A stretch of DNA of 64,000 nt from Ilyomonas sp965199845 (GTDB lineage Bacteria > Bacteroidota > Bacteroidia > Chitinophagales > Chitinophagaceae), in contig CBDATZ010000003.1 of the NCBI GenBank assembly GCA_965199845.1, positions 1 to 64,000 on the forward strand. Reading direction: 5' to 3'. The translations under genes were made by a program, and so were the position numbers. The notes under the pieces are model-generated. The model was not told where the DNA came from, did not search any database, and saw only the letters and a list, made by a program, of their open reading frames with translations. This document shows, in pieces, positions 1 to 7,847 of this stretch (its first letter is position 1; each line of letters starts with the position of its first letter).

Positions 1-133
1 CATATTTATCTATCCATTTCCGTTTCAGCGTTTTTGCAAAATCATCAATGGAATTGTATAAATGTTCTTTGGTTTCAATTTTTATGTTTCTTGACGAAAC
101 CAAATCTCCTGTAATGACTGCATATTTTTTCAT
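1..133 (-). CDS. SatD-family protein, N-terminal part (cut by window edge)
   Basis: The minus strand starts with ATG at 131-133 and reads MKKYAVITGDLVSSRN, continuing open to the window edge (44 codons seen). The opening 'YAVITGDxVxSR' is characteristic of the SatD family, whose biochemical role is not known to me. The rest of the gene lies outside the window. It is divergent from the ccm genes, and three 14-bp palindromes spaced exactly 28 bp apart lie between the two, suggesting specific transcriptional control of this gene. Family call is fairly firm from the N-terminal signature; function is not assigned. Confidence 0.65.
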   Translation of the reverse strand, partial: MKKYAVITGDLVSSRNIKIETKEHLYNSIDDFAKTLKRKWIDKY

Positions 134-134
134 A

Positions 135-204
135 AAGCCTCCAGACTTAAAAATGCTAAATTAAGCCTCCAGACTTAAAAATTAAAAAATAAGTCTCCAG
201 GCTT
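135..204. promoter_or_regulatory. Three phased 14-bp palindromic operator-like sites
   Basis: The imperfect palindrome AAGCCTCCAGACTT occurs at 135-148 and 163-176, and its variant AAGTCTCCAGGCTT at 191-204. All fit AAGnCTnnAGnCTT. The start-to-start distance is exactly 28 bp twice. A weaker match (10 of 14) lies at 222-235. They sit immediately upstream of the satD-like ATG and before ccmE. The regular spacing and two-fold symmetry suggest binding sites for a dimeric regulator; which one is not visible in this window. Confidence 0.6.
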
Positions 205-324
205 ATTTTGCATTATAGACAAATTATCCAGATTTAACAAATGAGTGCAGCAAAAGAACAAACTGAGATTGGGGTAAGAGGTGTTTTTGCAATACTTTTG
301 CCGGTGAGGAGCTTACCTATCAAA

Positions 325-744
325 ATGAAAAAATCTCACATTGTTCTTCTTGTCTTAATCAGCATTACAATTGGTGTTTTAATCAGCATGATAACAGACG
401 TTACCGGCTACGAAACCATTGCTTCTGCCAAAGAAAAAAAGGGTAAAACCGTTACCGTAATTGCAAAGCTGGACAAGAGTACAATTATGTATAATCCGGC
501 TACAAACCCCAACTATCTTACGTTTGAAGCAACAGATACGTTGGGCGAACGGATGAAAGTGGCTTATTATTACGAGAAGCCTTACGATATGGAAAAAAGT
601 GAGCGCGTGGTGTTGAAAGGTAAAATGGAAAATGGTGTATTTGAAATCCACGACCAGAAAGGCATTCTGATTAAATGTCCTTCCAAATATAAAGACGATC
701 CGAACGCTGCACAAAAAAGCCTGAACCAGCAGGCAATGAATTAA
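325..744 (+). CDS. ccmE: Cytochrome c maturation protein CcmE, CxxxY type
   Basis: Periplasmic heme chaperone that carries heme to the cytochrome c heme lyase. The 139-residue product has one N-terminal membrane anchor (about residues 5-23) followed by an OB-fold-like domain. Near the end it carries Cys118-Pro-Ser-Lys-Tyr122, i.e. CxxxY at the place where the classical protein has the heme-binding HxxxY. CxxxY variants are known in other bacterial and archaeal lineages. The ATG at 325 follows GAGGAGCTTACC and directly starts the anchor; an in-frame ATG at 241 would add 28 residues that do not fit the family. ccmF follows 14 bp downstream. Confidence 0.85.
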   Translation: MKKSHIVLLVLISITIGVLISMITDVTGYETIASAKEKKGKTVTVIAKLDKSTIMYNPATNPNYLTFEATDTLGERMKVAYYYEKPYDMEKSERVVLKGKMENGVFEIHDQKGILIKCPSKYKDDPNAAQKSLNQQAMN

Positions 745-758
745 AACTTTTCTTGCTG

Positions 759-3395
759 ATGAATTATATCGGTGAACATTTACTGCCGGGCGAACTCGGA
801 CATTTCTTTGCGGTTTTATCGTTGTCGGCTTCTTTGGTAGCAACGATTTCCTTTTATTTTACAGGAAAAACAAAAGAATTACAACAGCAAAAAAGCTGGC
901 TGACCATTGCACGTGCTGCTTTTCTGATTGAAACGGTAAGTGTGATTTCGGTTATCGGTTGCATTTATTATATTCTTGCTAATCATCTTTTCGAATACAA
1001 ATATGCGTGGGAACACAGCGATAAAACCTTACAAATTCAGTATGTGTTTAGCTGTTTGTGGGAAGGGCAGGAGGGAAGTTTCCTGCTTTGGACGTTCTGG
1101 CATTGTGTGCTGGGCTGGCTGATTATCTGGCGCGTAAAAAAGTGGGAAGCGCCGGTAATGACGGCGATTTCGTTTGCCCAGTTCTGTTTGGCCACTATGA
1201 TTTTAGGTATTTATTTTTTCGGGGTAAAAGTTGGCAACAGTCCGTTTGTTTTGCTTCGCAATGAAGGCTTGCTGGATAATGCGCCTTTCTTTAAAGACAT
1301 CAATACAGGCGCCATACGAGCCGATTATCTTTCTGTTTTAAAAGATGGTTCCGGCTTAAACGCATTACTTCAGAATTATTGGATGGTGATTCATCCGCCC
1401 ATTTTATTTCTAGGTTTTGCCTCTACGGTTGTTCCGTTTGCATTTGCGTATTCAGGGTTGGTAACTAAAGATCATAGCTGGGTAAAAGCCGCAATGCCGT
1501 GGGCTTTATTTTCTATGGCGATATTAGGAACCGGCATTATGATGGGTGCTGCCTGGGCTTACGAAAGCTTAACCTTCGGTGGTTACTGGGCCTGGGATCC
1601 GGTAGAAAATGCTTCTTTGGTTCCGTGGCTGGTGCTGGTGGCTGGTGTGCATACGGCTTTAATTTACCGGCATAGCGGTTATTCTTTAAAAAGCACATAT
1701 CTCTTTTATACGCTTTCTTTTCTCCTGATTTTATATTCAACATTTTTAACGCGCAGCGGTATTCTTGGCGACACGTCTGTACACGCTTTTACCAGCGCAG
1801 GTTTAAATCAGCAATTATTACTTTTCCTGAGCGTCTTTGTTTGGTTACCGCCTTTTGTAGAAGCAAAAAAACAGGGTAGAATTATAATCGCCGGTTTGAT
1901 TGCTGTGATATTAGCGCTGTCACTTTTTTTACCTGAAAATATTGTAGCAGGAATCTGGCTTTTTTCGTTGCTGGGCTTCGTTATTTTATTTGGCATTCAG
2001 CTAAATACAGACAAATCAATTCCTGCCATACAAAAAGAAGAAAGCACGTACAGCCGCGAATTCTGGATGTTTATTGGTGCGCTGGTTTTCTTTCTATCGG
2101 CTGTTTTAATTATCAGCCAGACATCGTTGCCTGTTGTAAATAAAGTGTTTAGTAAGAAGATGGCAGAATCGGAGGATTCAGAATTCTCTTATAATAAAAT
2201 ACAGGTTTTTATTGCCATCATTATTGGAACATTAACGGCTGTTATTCAATACTTGAAATATAAAAATACACCGAGGCAGGTTTTTGCAAAAAAAATATGG
2301 ATTCCTACCGTTATCGCTTTAGCATTAAGTGTATTGATTAGTGTATTGGGCAATATTGATTATGATAAAAAAGGACCCGGCTTTTTGGGCGCCGTTCACG
2401 TTGCCATTTTTGCAGCGGTTTATTCAATTGTTGCCAACGCTTCTTATATCTGGCTTGGCTTTAACGGAAAAATAAAAAAAGCAGGCGCTGCCATTGCGCA
2501 TGTTGGTTTCGGATTGGTTTTGCTTGGCATTTTAATTTCATCAAGCAAAAAAGAAATTCTGAGCTGGAATAAAACCGGCATTTCTACTTTGCCGACAGAT
2601 GGTAAGGAAAAGCCAGCAGAAAATTCAACTTTATTTAAAGGTGTTGCTACCGACATGGGTAAATATATGGTTACCTATACGCGTGATACGATTAACGAAG
2701 TGAATCATAAACAATATTTTGAAGTAAATTTTAAGAGTAAAGCCGGCAATGAAAACTTCAATATATATCCTGATGTATTGCACAATACGAAAGGTCAGGA
2801 AGGTTTTGCGCCAAATCCCGATTCAAAGCATTACTTCAACAAAGACATTTTTGTTTATGTAACCTCATGGCTGGCAAAACCGAAAGAAGACACAACGACT
2901 TTTAGAAAATCAATTGTAAAAGCAGGCGACACAACATTTTATTCAAATGGTATTATTATTCTGAATAAAATTGACGTAAACAAAGCGGATGTAAAAGGTG
3001 CTTTGCCGGGTGAAACTACGATGACGCTTGACATGCTTGTGATTGGTAAAAATGGAAGCCGTTACGGTGCTTATCCCGGCGTTGCTATACAGAACGACAG
3101 CAATATGCGCAGCCTTCCTGATACAGTTGTTGCACAAAACCTAGTGCTACAGTTTAACCGTATTGCAGACGCAAAAGACGGCAGTTTTGAAATCGGGATT
3201 AAAGAAAGCGCTGACCTGACGGATTTACTGACTTTAAAAGTTCTCCAGTTTCCATTTATCAATGTGCTTTGGATTGGTGTAATTGTTATGGTAATAGGAA
3301 CTTTTATCAGCATAGCAAAATATGTTGGAAAGACGCAAGAGAAGAAGATTCAGCTAATCAAAAAGCAAGATAGAAAGATAACAAGCCGTATCTGA
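759..3395 (+). CDS. ccmF: Cytochrome c heme lyase subunit CcmF/CcsA-type
   Basis: Large polytopic membrane protein (about 878 residues) that attaches heme to apocytochrome c at the outer face of the membrane. The tryptophan-rich WWD signature is clear at about residues 273-290 (GGYWAWDPVENASLVPW), and conserved His residues occur before and after it. Many hydrophobic helices cover the first 600 residues; a long soluble periplasmic part and a last helix make up the C-terminal third. This is longer than proteobacterial CcmF, as usual in Bacteroidota. The ATG at 759 is preferred over the in-frame TTG at 753. It lies directly behind ccmE, presumably in one transcript; ccmB, ccmC and ccmD are not in the window. 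Confidence 0.88.
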   Translation: MNYIGEHLLPGELGHFFAVLSLSASLVATISFYFTGKTKELQQQKSWLTIARAAFLIETVSVISVIGCIYYILANHLFEYKYAWEHSDKTLQIQYVFSCLWEGQEGSFLLWTFWHCVLGWLIIWRVKKWEAPVMTAISFAQFCLATMILGIYFFGVKVGNSPFVLLRNEGLLDNAPFFKDINTGAIRADYLSVLKDGSGLNALLQNYWMVIHPPILFLGFASTVVPFAFAYSGLVTKDHSWVKAAMPWALFSMAILGTGIMMGAAWAYESLTFGGYWAWDPVENASLVPWLVLVAGVHTALIYRHSGYSLKSTYLFYTLSFLLILYSTFLTRSGILGDTSVHAFTSAGLNQQLLLFLSVFVWLPPFVEAKKQGRIIIAGLIAVILALSLFLPENIVAGIWLFSLLGFVILFGIQLNTDKSIPAIQKEESTYSREFWMFIGALVFFLSAVLIISQTSLPVVNKVFSKKMAESEDSEFSYNKIQVFIAIIIGTLTAVIQYLKYKNTPRQVFAKKIWIPTVIALALSVLISVLGNIDYDKKGPGFLGAVHVAIFAAVYSIVANASYIWLGFNGKIKKAGAAIAHVGFGLVLLGILISSSKKEILSWNKTGISTLPTDGKEKPAENSTLFKGVATDMGKYMVTYTRDTINEVNHKQYFEVNFKSKAGNENFNIYPDVLHNTKGQEGFAPNPDSKHYFNKDIFVYVTSWLAKPKEDTTTFRKSIVKAGDTTFYSNGIIILNKIDVNKADVKGALPGETTMTLDMLVIGKNGSRYGAYPGVAIQNDSNMRSLPDTVVAQNLVLQFNRIADAKDGSFEIGIKESADLTDLLTLKVLQFPFINVLWIGVIVMVIGTFISIAKYVGKTQEKKIQLIKKQDRKITSRI

Positions 3396-3454
3396 ATGTA
3401 AGATTTATTTCTGAATTGTATTTTGCTGTATTTTGTTCTTCAAAATACAATCCT

Positions 3455-4732
3455 GTGCTCACCGAAAAACTCCTGCAATTCATTTGGCAATTTCAATATT
3501 TCACTAAGCAACCACTCTTTACAACATCGGGCGAATGCTTGCAAATCATCAATCCCGGAATATTCAATACGAACCAGGGACCTGATTTTCTTCAGTCAAA
3601 AATTAAAATTGATAACACAATTTGGGCTGGTAACATCGAAATTCATATCAATGCGTCTGACTGGCTTTTGCATAAGCACCAGGCTGATGAAAATTATAGA
3701 AATATCATTCTTCATGTTGTTTGGAATGCGGATGTACATATTGAAGATGCGAACGGAAAAGCAATACCAGCTTTGGTTTTAGAACCACTTGTTTCAAAAC
3801 TAATGCTGACGCATTACGAGGCGTTAATGCAATCGCAGGATTTTGTTCCTTGTCAATCTTATTTGCCGGTTTTATCTGCTATTGGCTGGCAAAGCTGGCA
3901 GGAAAGATTACTGATTGAAAGACTTCAAAAACGTTCGGCTATTGTATTTCAAAAGTTATATCAAACAGAAAATCATTGGGAAGAAGTGTTCTGGCAAATT
4001 TTGTCCCGCAACTTTGGAATGCCTGTAAATGCAGATGCTTTTGAGAGTATCGCGCAAAGTATTTCCATCTCGATATTAGCCAAACATAAAAACCAGGTTC
4101 AGCAATTAGAAGCGATTTTATTAGGACAAGCCGGTTTGTTACAGGAAGAATCAACTGATAGTTATGTATTGCTTTTGCAACGCGAATATTTGTTCCTAAA
4201 AAATAAATACAAGCTGACAGAAGCTTCTATAAAACCTTTGTTTCTCCGAATGCGGCCAGCCAATTTTCCTACGGTTCGGTTAGCGCAGTTAGCGATGCTG
4301 ATTCATCAATCTGATCATTTGTTTTCTAAACTGGTAGAATCTAAAAGCGGAAAAGATATTGTTCAGTTTTTAAATATAACGGCAAACGATTTCTGGCATT
4401 ATCATTACCAGTTACATACAAAAACAGATTATAAACCGAAAGTGTTGGGCGAGCAAATGGCGGAAAATATTCTGATGAATACAGTTGTTCCGGTTGTATT
4501 TGCGTACGGCTTATATCATAACAATCAAACCTATAAAGACAAAGCGCTGGAATGGTTGTCGCAAACAAAAGGCGAACAAAACAACATTATTAAAAGCTGG
4601 ACTTCGGTTGGTGTAAACAGCGAAAATGCGTTGCAAATACAAGGTTTGCTGGAACTGAAAAAGCATTATTGCGATGTAAAAAAATGCCTCGATTGCGCCG
4701 TTGGAAATAAGATTTTAAAACAGTCGGTTTAA
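3455..4732 (+). CDS. DUF2851 family protein
   Basis: Conserved Bacteroidota protein of unknown function. The N terminus TEKLLQFIWQFQYF and the segment GIFNTNQGPDFLQSKIKID are typical of the DUF2851 family, and a late Cys pair cluster (CDVKKCLDCAVG) resembles a metal- or structure-binding element. The reading frame has no ATG at the beginning. GTG at 3455 gives MLTEKLLQFIWQFQYF, which matches the usual family start; TTG at 3416 would add 13 residues. Total about 425 residues. It follows ccmF closely, but no functional link is evident. Confidence 0.75.
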   Translation: MLTEKLLQFIWQFQYFTKQPLFTTSGECLQIINPGIFNTNQGPDFLQSKIKIDNTIWAGNIEIHINASDWLLHKHQADENYRNIILHVVWNADVHIEDANGKAIPALVLEPLVSKLMLTHYEALMQSQDFVPCQSYLPVLSAIGWQSWQERLLIERLQKRSAIVFQKLYQTENHWEEVFWQILSRNFGMPVNADAFESIAQSISISILAKHKNQVQQLEAILLGQAGLLQEESTDSYVLLLQREYLFLKNKYKLTEASIKPLFLRMRPANFPTVRLAQLAMLIHQSDHLFSKLVESKSGKDIVQFLNITANDFWHYHYQLHTKTDYKPKVLGEQMAENILMNTVVPVVFAYGLYHNNQTYKDKALEWLSQTKGEQNNIIKSWTSVGVNSENALQIQGLLELKKHYCDVKKCLDCAVGNKILKQSV

Positions 4733-5040
4733 TGAACCGGAATTTTTTATTCGTAATTGTATAATAGAAATAGGAGGTTAAGTTTCTATATAAAATGTTT
4801 TGCTGCGCGAAATATTTCGACTGGATTATGTAACAAGTTATATACTGTATATAAATATTATCACGAGTTACTAATAAAAGTTTCCGGCTTTCTTTCGGAA
4901 TAAAAATCTTTACCTTTATAAAGCAGACTTACGGTTATTGTTGCTTGCTTTAATTTTTTCCGGTTGCTCATTTAAATCGTTGCCTGGATATTTCCTTCAC
5001 TATGTCTGCCTTTTTCATCAGCCAATTAAAACCTATCCAT
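4733..5040. other. Intergenic region, no gene seen
   Basis: About 300 AT-rich bases between the DUF2851 gene and the membrane-protein gene. I see no convincing coding frame, tRNA or hairpin. A TAnnTTTn-like element (TACCTTTA, near 4911) could be the -7 part of a promoter for the next gene. Confidence 0.4.
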
Positions 5041-5466
5041 ATGAACTACGATTATGTCCAAAGTGATTTATCACGAGGTGTATTAAGCGGGCTTTATTCA
5101 GGAATTGTAGCCACTGTTCTTAACATGATATTTGTTTACATTTACCGTTACGTAACCGATTTTCAGGATTTCAATGGATTTGATGTTACCGTAATTGTAT
5201 TTGGTACTTTGTTGCTTTCGCTTGCCTGCGGAATTATATTTTATTTCTTTGTTTATTATTTCAAAAAAGGCATTCCTGTTTACCGGGTTTCAGTTTTTAT
5301 TATAACCATTCTGATTGTGGTTTTAGGTCTTACGCTCAGGCGTTCTATAAGCGGCGATGTGCCTTTTGAATTCAGAATGATTGTAATTGTAACGCAAGTT
5401 ATTATCGGAAGCCTGGCTGCGTTTTTAATTCCTTATTTGTTTAAGCATGATAAACTTATAAGTTGA
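5041..5466 (+). CDS. Small four-helix membrane protein, unknown function
   Basis: The 141-residue product starting MNYDYVQSDLSRGVLSG has four strongly hydrophobic segments separated by short charged loops (FKKG, LRRS) and ends in KHDKLIS, so it should lie in the inner membrane. I do not recognise the family. An in-frame ATG at 5002 would add 13 residues; the start at 5041 is preferred because the upstream extension is not part of the membrane-protein pattern. It stands alone, ahead of the pterin genes. Confidence 0.6.
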   Translation: MNYDYVQSDLSRGVLSGLYSGIVATVLNMIFVYIYRYVTDFQDFNGFDVTVIVFGTLLLSLACGIIFYFFVYYFKKGIPVYRVSVFIITILIVVLGLTLRRSISGDVPFEFRMIVIVTQVIIGSLAAFLIPYLFKHDKLIS

Positions 5467-5490
5467 TTTTAAAAAGACCCGACTTTTAGT

Positions 5491-5526
5491 TTTGTTGCGG
5501 TTACCATAATCTGTAATTTATCTTTG
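5491..5526 (+). promoter_or_regulatory. Bacteroidota-type promoter before first PTPS gene
   Basis: TTTG at 5491-5494 and TATCTTTG at 5519-5526 match the TTTG / TAnnTTTG promoter pattern of this phylum, with 24 bases between. The element ends one base before the ATG at 5528, which favours use of the second ATG at 5534 or a very short leader. Confidence 0.5.
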
Positions 5527-5527
5527 C

Positions 5528-5944
5528 ATGGCTATGGTATATCTTACAAGAAAGGAACATTTTAATGCCGCGCATAAATTATATAATCCAAGCTGGAGCC
5601 AGGAAAAAAATGAAGGCATATTTGGTGCCTGCGCTAACGAAAACTGGCATGGTCACAACTTTGATTTATATGTAACCATCAAAGGAAATCCGGACGTGGA
5701 AACCGGTTTTTTAATGGATGCAAAAAAGTTAAGTAAATTGATTGATGACCAGATTATTGAAAAACTTGACCATAAGAATCTAAATCTCGATGTTGAGTTT
5801 TTACAGAATATGATGTGCACAACCGAGAATTTAGCCGTTGCCATCTGGCAGCAATTATCACCTTATCTACCCGAAAATGCGAAGCTGCATTGTATTAAGC
5901 TTTACGAAACACCAAGAATTTATGTTGAGTATTTTGGTGATTAG
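5528..5944 (+). CDS. 6-pyruvoyl-tetrahydropterin synthase / 6-carboxytetrahydropterin synthase family, copy 1
   Basis: Member of the PTPS/QueD family, acting on 7,8-dihydroneopterin triphosphate, the product of FolE. The zinc ligands are visible as His16 (HFNAAH), His41 and His43 (HGHN), with a candidate catalytic Cys35 (GACANENWHGH) and a C-terminal Glu in YETPRIYVEY. The Cys-to-HGH distance (C-x5-HGH) resembles the biopterin-type synthases more than the C-x3-HGH of QueD, so the exact product is open. Length 138 residues, normal for the family. The ATG at 5534 may be the true start because of the promoter position. A close paralogue and folE follow. Confidence 0.85.
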   Translation: MAMVYLTRKEHFNAAHKLYNPSWSQEKNEGIFGACANENWHGHNFDLYVTIKGNPDVETGFLMDAKKLSKLIDDQIIEKLDHKNLNLDVEFLQNMMCTTENLAVAIWQQLSPYLPENAKLHCIKLYETPRIYVEYFGD

Positions 5945-6111
5945 TTTGTTTATGTATTGTCATTAAACGGTTATAAATTACCGCTATTATCTTTTGTATT
6001 GTAAATTTGTTCAGGAAAACGAATCTTTCTATAATGTTGGTAGCTTGGTCAGCACACTTCTGATACAGCACTTACAGTTCATTTTTAATCATAAAAAATA
6101 ATCAGTCATTA

Positions 6112-6522
6112 ATGCCTGAAGTTGCCGTTTTTAGAGAAGAACATTTTAATGCAGCGCATCGTTTGTCTGTTCCGGAATGGAGCGATGAAAAGAACGCGGC
6201 AATATTTGGTAAATGCAGCAATCCCAATTATCACGGGCATAATTATAAGCTGATTGTAAAAGTGACTGGCAAACCTGACGAAACAACCGGTTTTGTAATT
6301 GATTTGAAAAAATTAAGTGATTTAATAAAGACTGATATATTAATTCGGTTTGATCATAAAAATCTGAACCTGGATATCGAAGAATTCCGGAACCTGAACC
6401 CGACTGCAGAAAACATTGCGATTACGATTTATGATGTATTGCGAAGCAAAATAGAAGCTCATTTAGGTTTAAAAATTACGTTGTATGAAACAGAAAGAAA
6501 CTATGTGGAATACCCAGCATAA
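6112..6522 (+). CDS. 6-pyruvoyl-tetrahydropterin synthase / 6-carboxytetrahydropterin synthase family, copy 2
   Basis: Second PTPS/QueD-family gene, 136 residues. Key residues fall at the same positions as in copy 1: His16, Cys35, His41 and His43, again with C-x5-HGH spacing (GKCSNPNYHGHNY), and YETERNYVEY at the end. The two paralogues are recognisably related but clearly diverged, so this is an old duplication with possible division of labour (queuosine precursor versus a reduced pterin). The last codons overlap the start of folE, implying coupled translation and supply of the shared substrate. Confidence 0.87.
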   Translation: MPEVAVFREEHFNAAHRLSVPEWSDEKNAAIFGKCSNPNYHGHNYKLIVKVTGKPDETTGFVIDLKKLSDLIKTDILIRFDHKNLNLDIEEFRNLNPTAENIAITIYDVLRSKIEAHLGLKITLYETERNYVEYPA

Positions 6523-7213
6523 TAATAATACAGAAAAAGTAGAACTTAGTCATATCACAATTGACGAAATCGGCGAAGAACATATTGGTTCATCCATTAA
6601 TACGCCTTTGAAGCCGGATGCCTTCGAAAAAACGGACCAGGAAAAAATAGAAATTATCGAAAAGCATTTTGCTGCTATTATGGATACGCTTGGTTTAGAT
6701 TTAAGCGATGATAGTCTTCGCGGAACGCCAAAACGCGTAGCTAAAATGTATGTACAGGAAATTTTCAGCGGCTTAAATCCAGCCAATAAACCAGCCGCTA
6801 CTTTGTTTGAAAATAAATACAAATACAACCAGATGCTGGTTGAAAAAGATATTTCTTTTTACAGCAATTGCGAACATCATTTTGTTCCGATATATGGCAA
6901 AGCGCATGTGGCTTATATCAGCAGCGGAAAAGTAATCGGGTTAAGTAAATTAAACCGGTTTGTTCAATACTTTGCCAAACGTCCGCAAGTGCAGGAACGA
7001 TTAACCATGCAGATCGGAAAAGAACTGCAATCTATCTTATCAACCGAAGATGTGGCTGTTATTGTTGATGCCCGGCATATGTGCGTGGCGAGCCGTGGCA
7101 TAAACGATACCAGCGCCGCTACGGTAACCGCTTTTTATGGTGGTAAGTTTAAAGAAAATTCTGTCAAACACGAATTCCTGCGTTATATAGATATGAAAAC
7201 TATTAATCAATAA
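6503..7213 (+). CDS. folE: GTP cyclohydrolase I
   Basis: Converts GTP to 7,8-dihydroneopterin triphosphate, the entry step for folate, pterin and queuosine synthesis. Zinc ligands are visible as Cys123 and His126 (CEHH) and Cys194 (RHMCVASRG); the family signature SLRGTPKRVAKMY is intact. About 236 residues from the ATG at 6503, which overlaps the preceding PTPS gene by 20 bp; an in-frame ATG at 6485 gives six more residues. An N-terminal tail of about 40 polar residues precedes the catalytic domain. The overlap strongly suggests that FolE feeds the neighbouring PTPS enzyme(s). Confidence 0.93.
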   Translation: MWNTQHNNNTEKVELSHITIDEIGEEHIGSSINTPLKPDAFEKTDQEKIEIIEKHFAAIMDTLGLDLSDDSLRGTPKRVAKMYVQEIFSGLNPANKPAATLFENKYKYNQMLVEKDISFYSNCEHHFVPIYGKAHVAYISSGKVIGLSKLNRFVQYFAKRPQVQERLTMQIGKELQSILSTEDVAVIVDARHMCVASRGINDTSAATVTAFYGGKFKENSVKHEFLRYIDMKTINQ

Positions 7214-7401
7214 ATAATTCTGATAATATAATTTTATTTTCTCCCGGCATTCTGCATACAATTTGGCTACTCACTTTGTATACACAAATTTTATCTGTCT
7301 ATGTTTTGAGCCGTTTTGCAACGAAACTTTAATGTTTAATCGTTTTTGTGGCATAGTTATTGGCAATTGGCCCAGTATTATTAACAGCTAAAATTAAAAC
7401 T

Positions 7402-7728
7402 ATGAAAAAGCTATTAATGGGATGTGCCCTTGTATTGTCTGCTGCTGCTATACATGCTACAGGAAATGATAATACTAAAGCGTTGAGTGATCGAATGAAT
7501 ATCTCAGGATATGTGTCTGCTGATACTACCCCTACTGACACTACTAAGAAGGATTCTTTGCAATACGGTTCTTTTGCTTATAACGTAAAAGATACTGTAC
7601 CAACTGATACAACTAAGAAAGACACGATGTTCTCATCGGCCGTTGCTTATCGAATAGTAAGGGACACTGTACCAACAGACACTACGAAGAAAGACACCAC
7701 GTCTATGGCTTTAGCTTTCAACAAATAA
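7402..7728 (+). CDS. Small secreted protein with three PTDTTKKD repeats
   Basis: The 108-residue product starts MKKLLMGCALVLSAAAIHA, a good signal peptide, so it is exported. The mature part holds three copies of a roughly 30-residue unit, each with the invariant core PTDTTKKD followed by a variable 15-20-residue stretch rich in small and aromatic residues (LQYGSFAYNV, MFSSAVAYRIV, TSMALAFNK). No known domain is recognised. A strong hairpin terminator follows. The alternating charged TTKKD core and short beta-prone spacers could suit a surface or fibre-forming peptide, but this is inference. The Met at 7402 is chosen because it opens the signal peptide. Confidence 0.7.
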   Translation: MKKLLMGCALVLSAAAIHATGNDNTKALSDRMNISGYVSADTTPTDTTKKDSLQYGSFAYNVKDTVPTDTTKKDTMFSSAVAYRIVRDTVPTDTTKKDTTSMALAFNK

Positions 7729-7752
7729 GCAAGCTTTTAGACTAACGTTACT

Positions 7753-7797
7753 AATAAAGCTTTTGCCATATTTTATGGTGAAAGCTTTATTTTTATT
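7753..7797 (+). terminator. Rho-independent terminator
   Basis: AATAAAGCTTT pairs with AAAGCTTTATT, with an extra CCAT/ATGG stem inside the loop, followed by a T-rich run. It ends the transcript of the repeat-protein gene. Confidence 0.75.
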
Positions 7798-7832
7798 TAT
7801 GCCCTATAATTAACTCGTAAAAGCTGTAACAA

Positions 7833-7840
7833 TATCTTTG
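7833..7840 (+). promoter_or_regulatory. TATCTTTG promoter element before comB
   Basis: TATCTTTG matches the TAnnTTTG -7 box; it ends 7 bases before the comB ATG. No clear TTTG -33 box was seen at the expected distance. Confidence 0.4.
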
Positions 7841-7847
7841 CTGCTTT

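Noticed and set aside
379..843. Long minus-strand frame over ccmE and the start of ccmF
   Set aside because: Runs opposite to well-identified genes, has no signal or domain, and its composition is that of an antisense frame.
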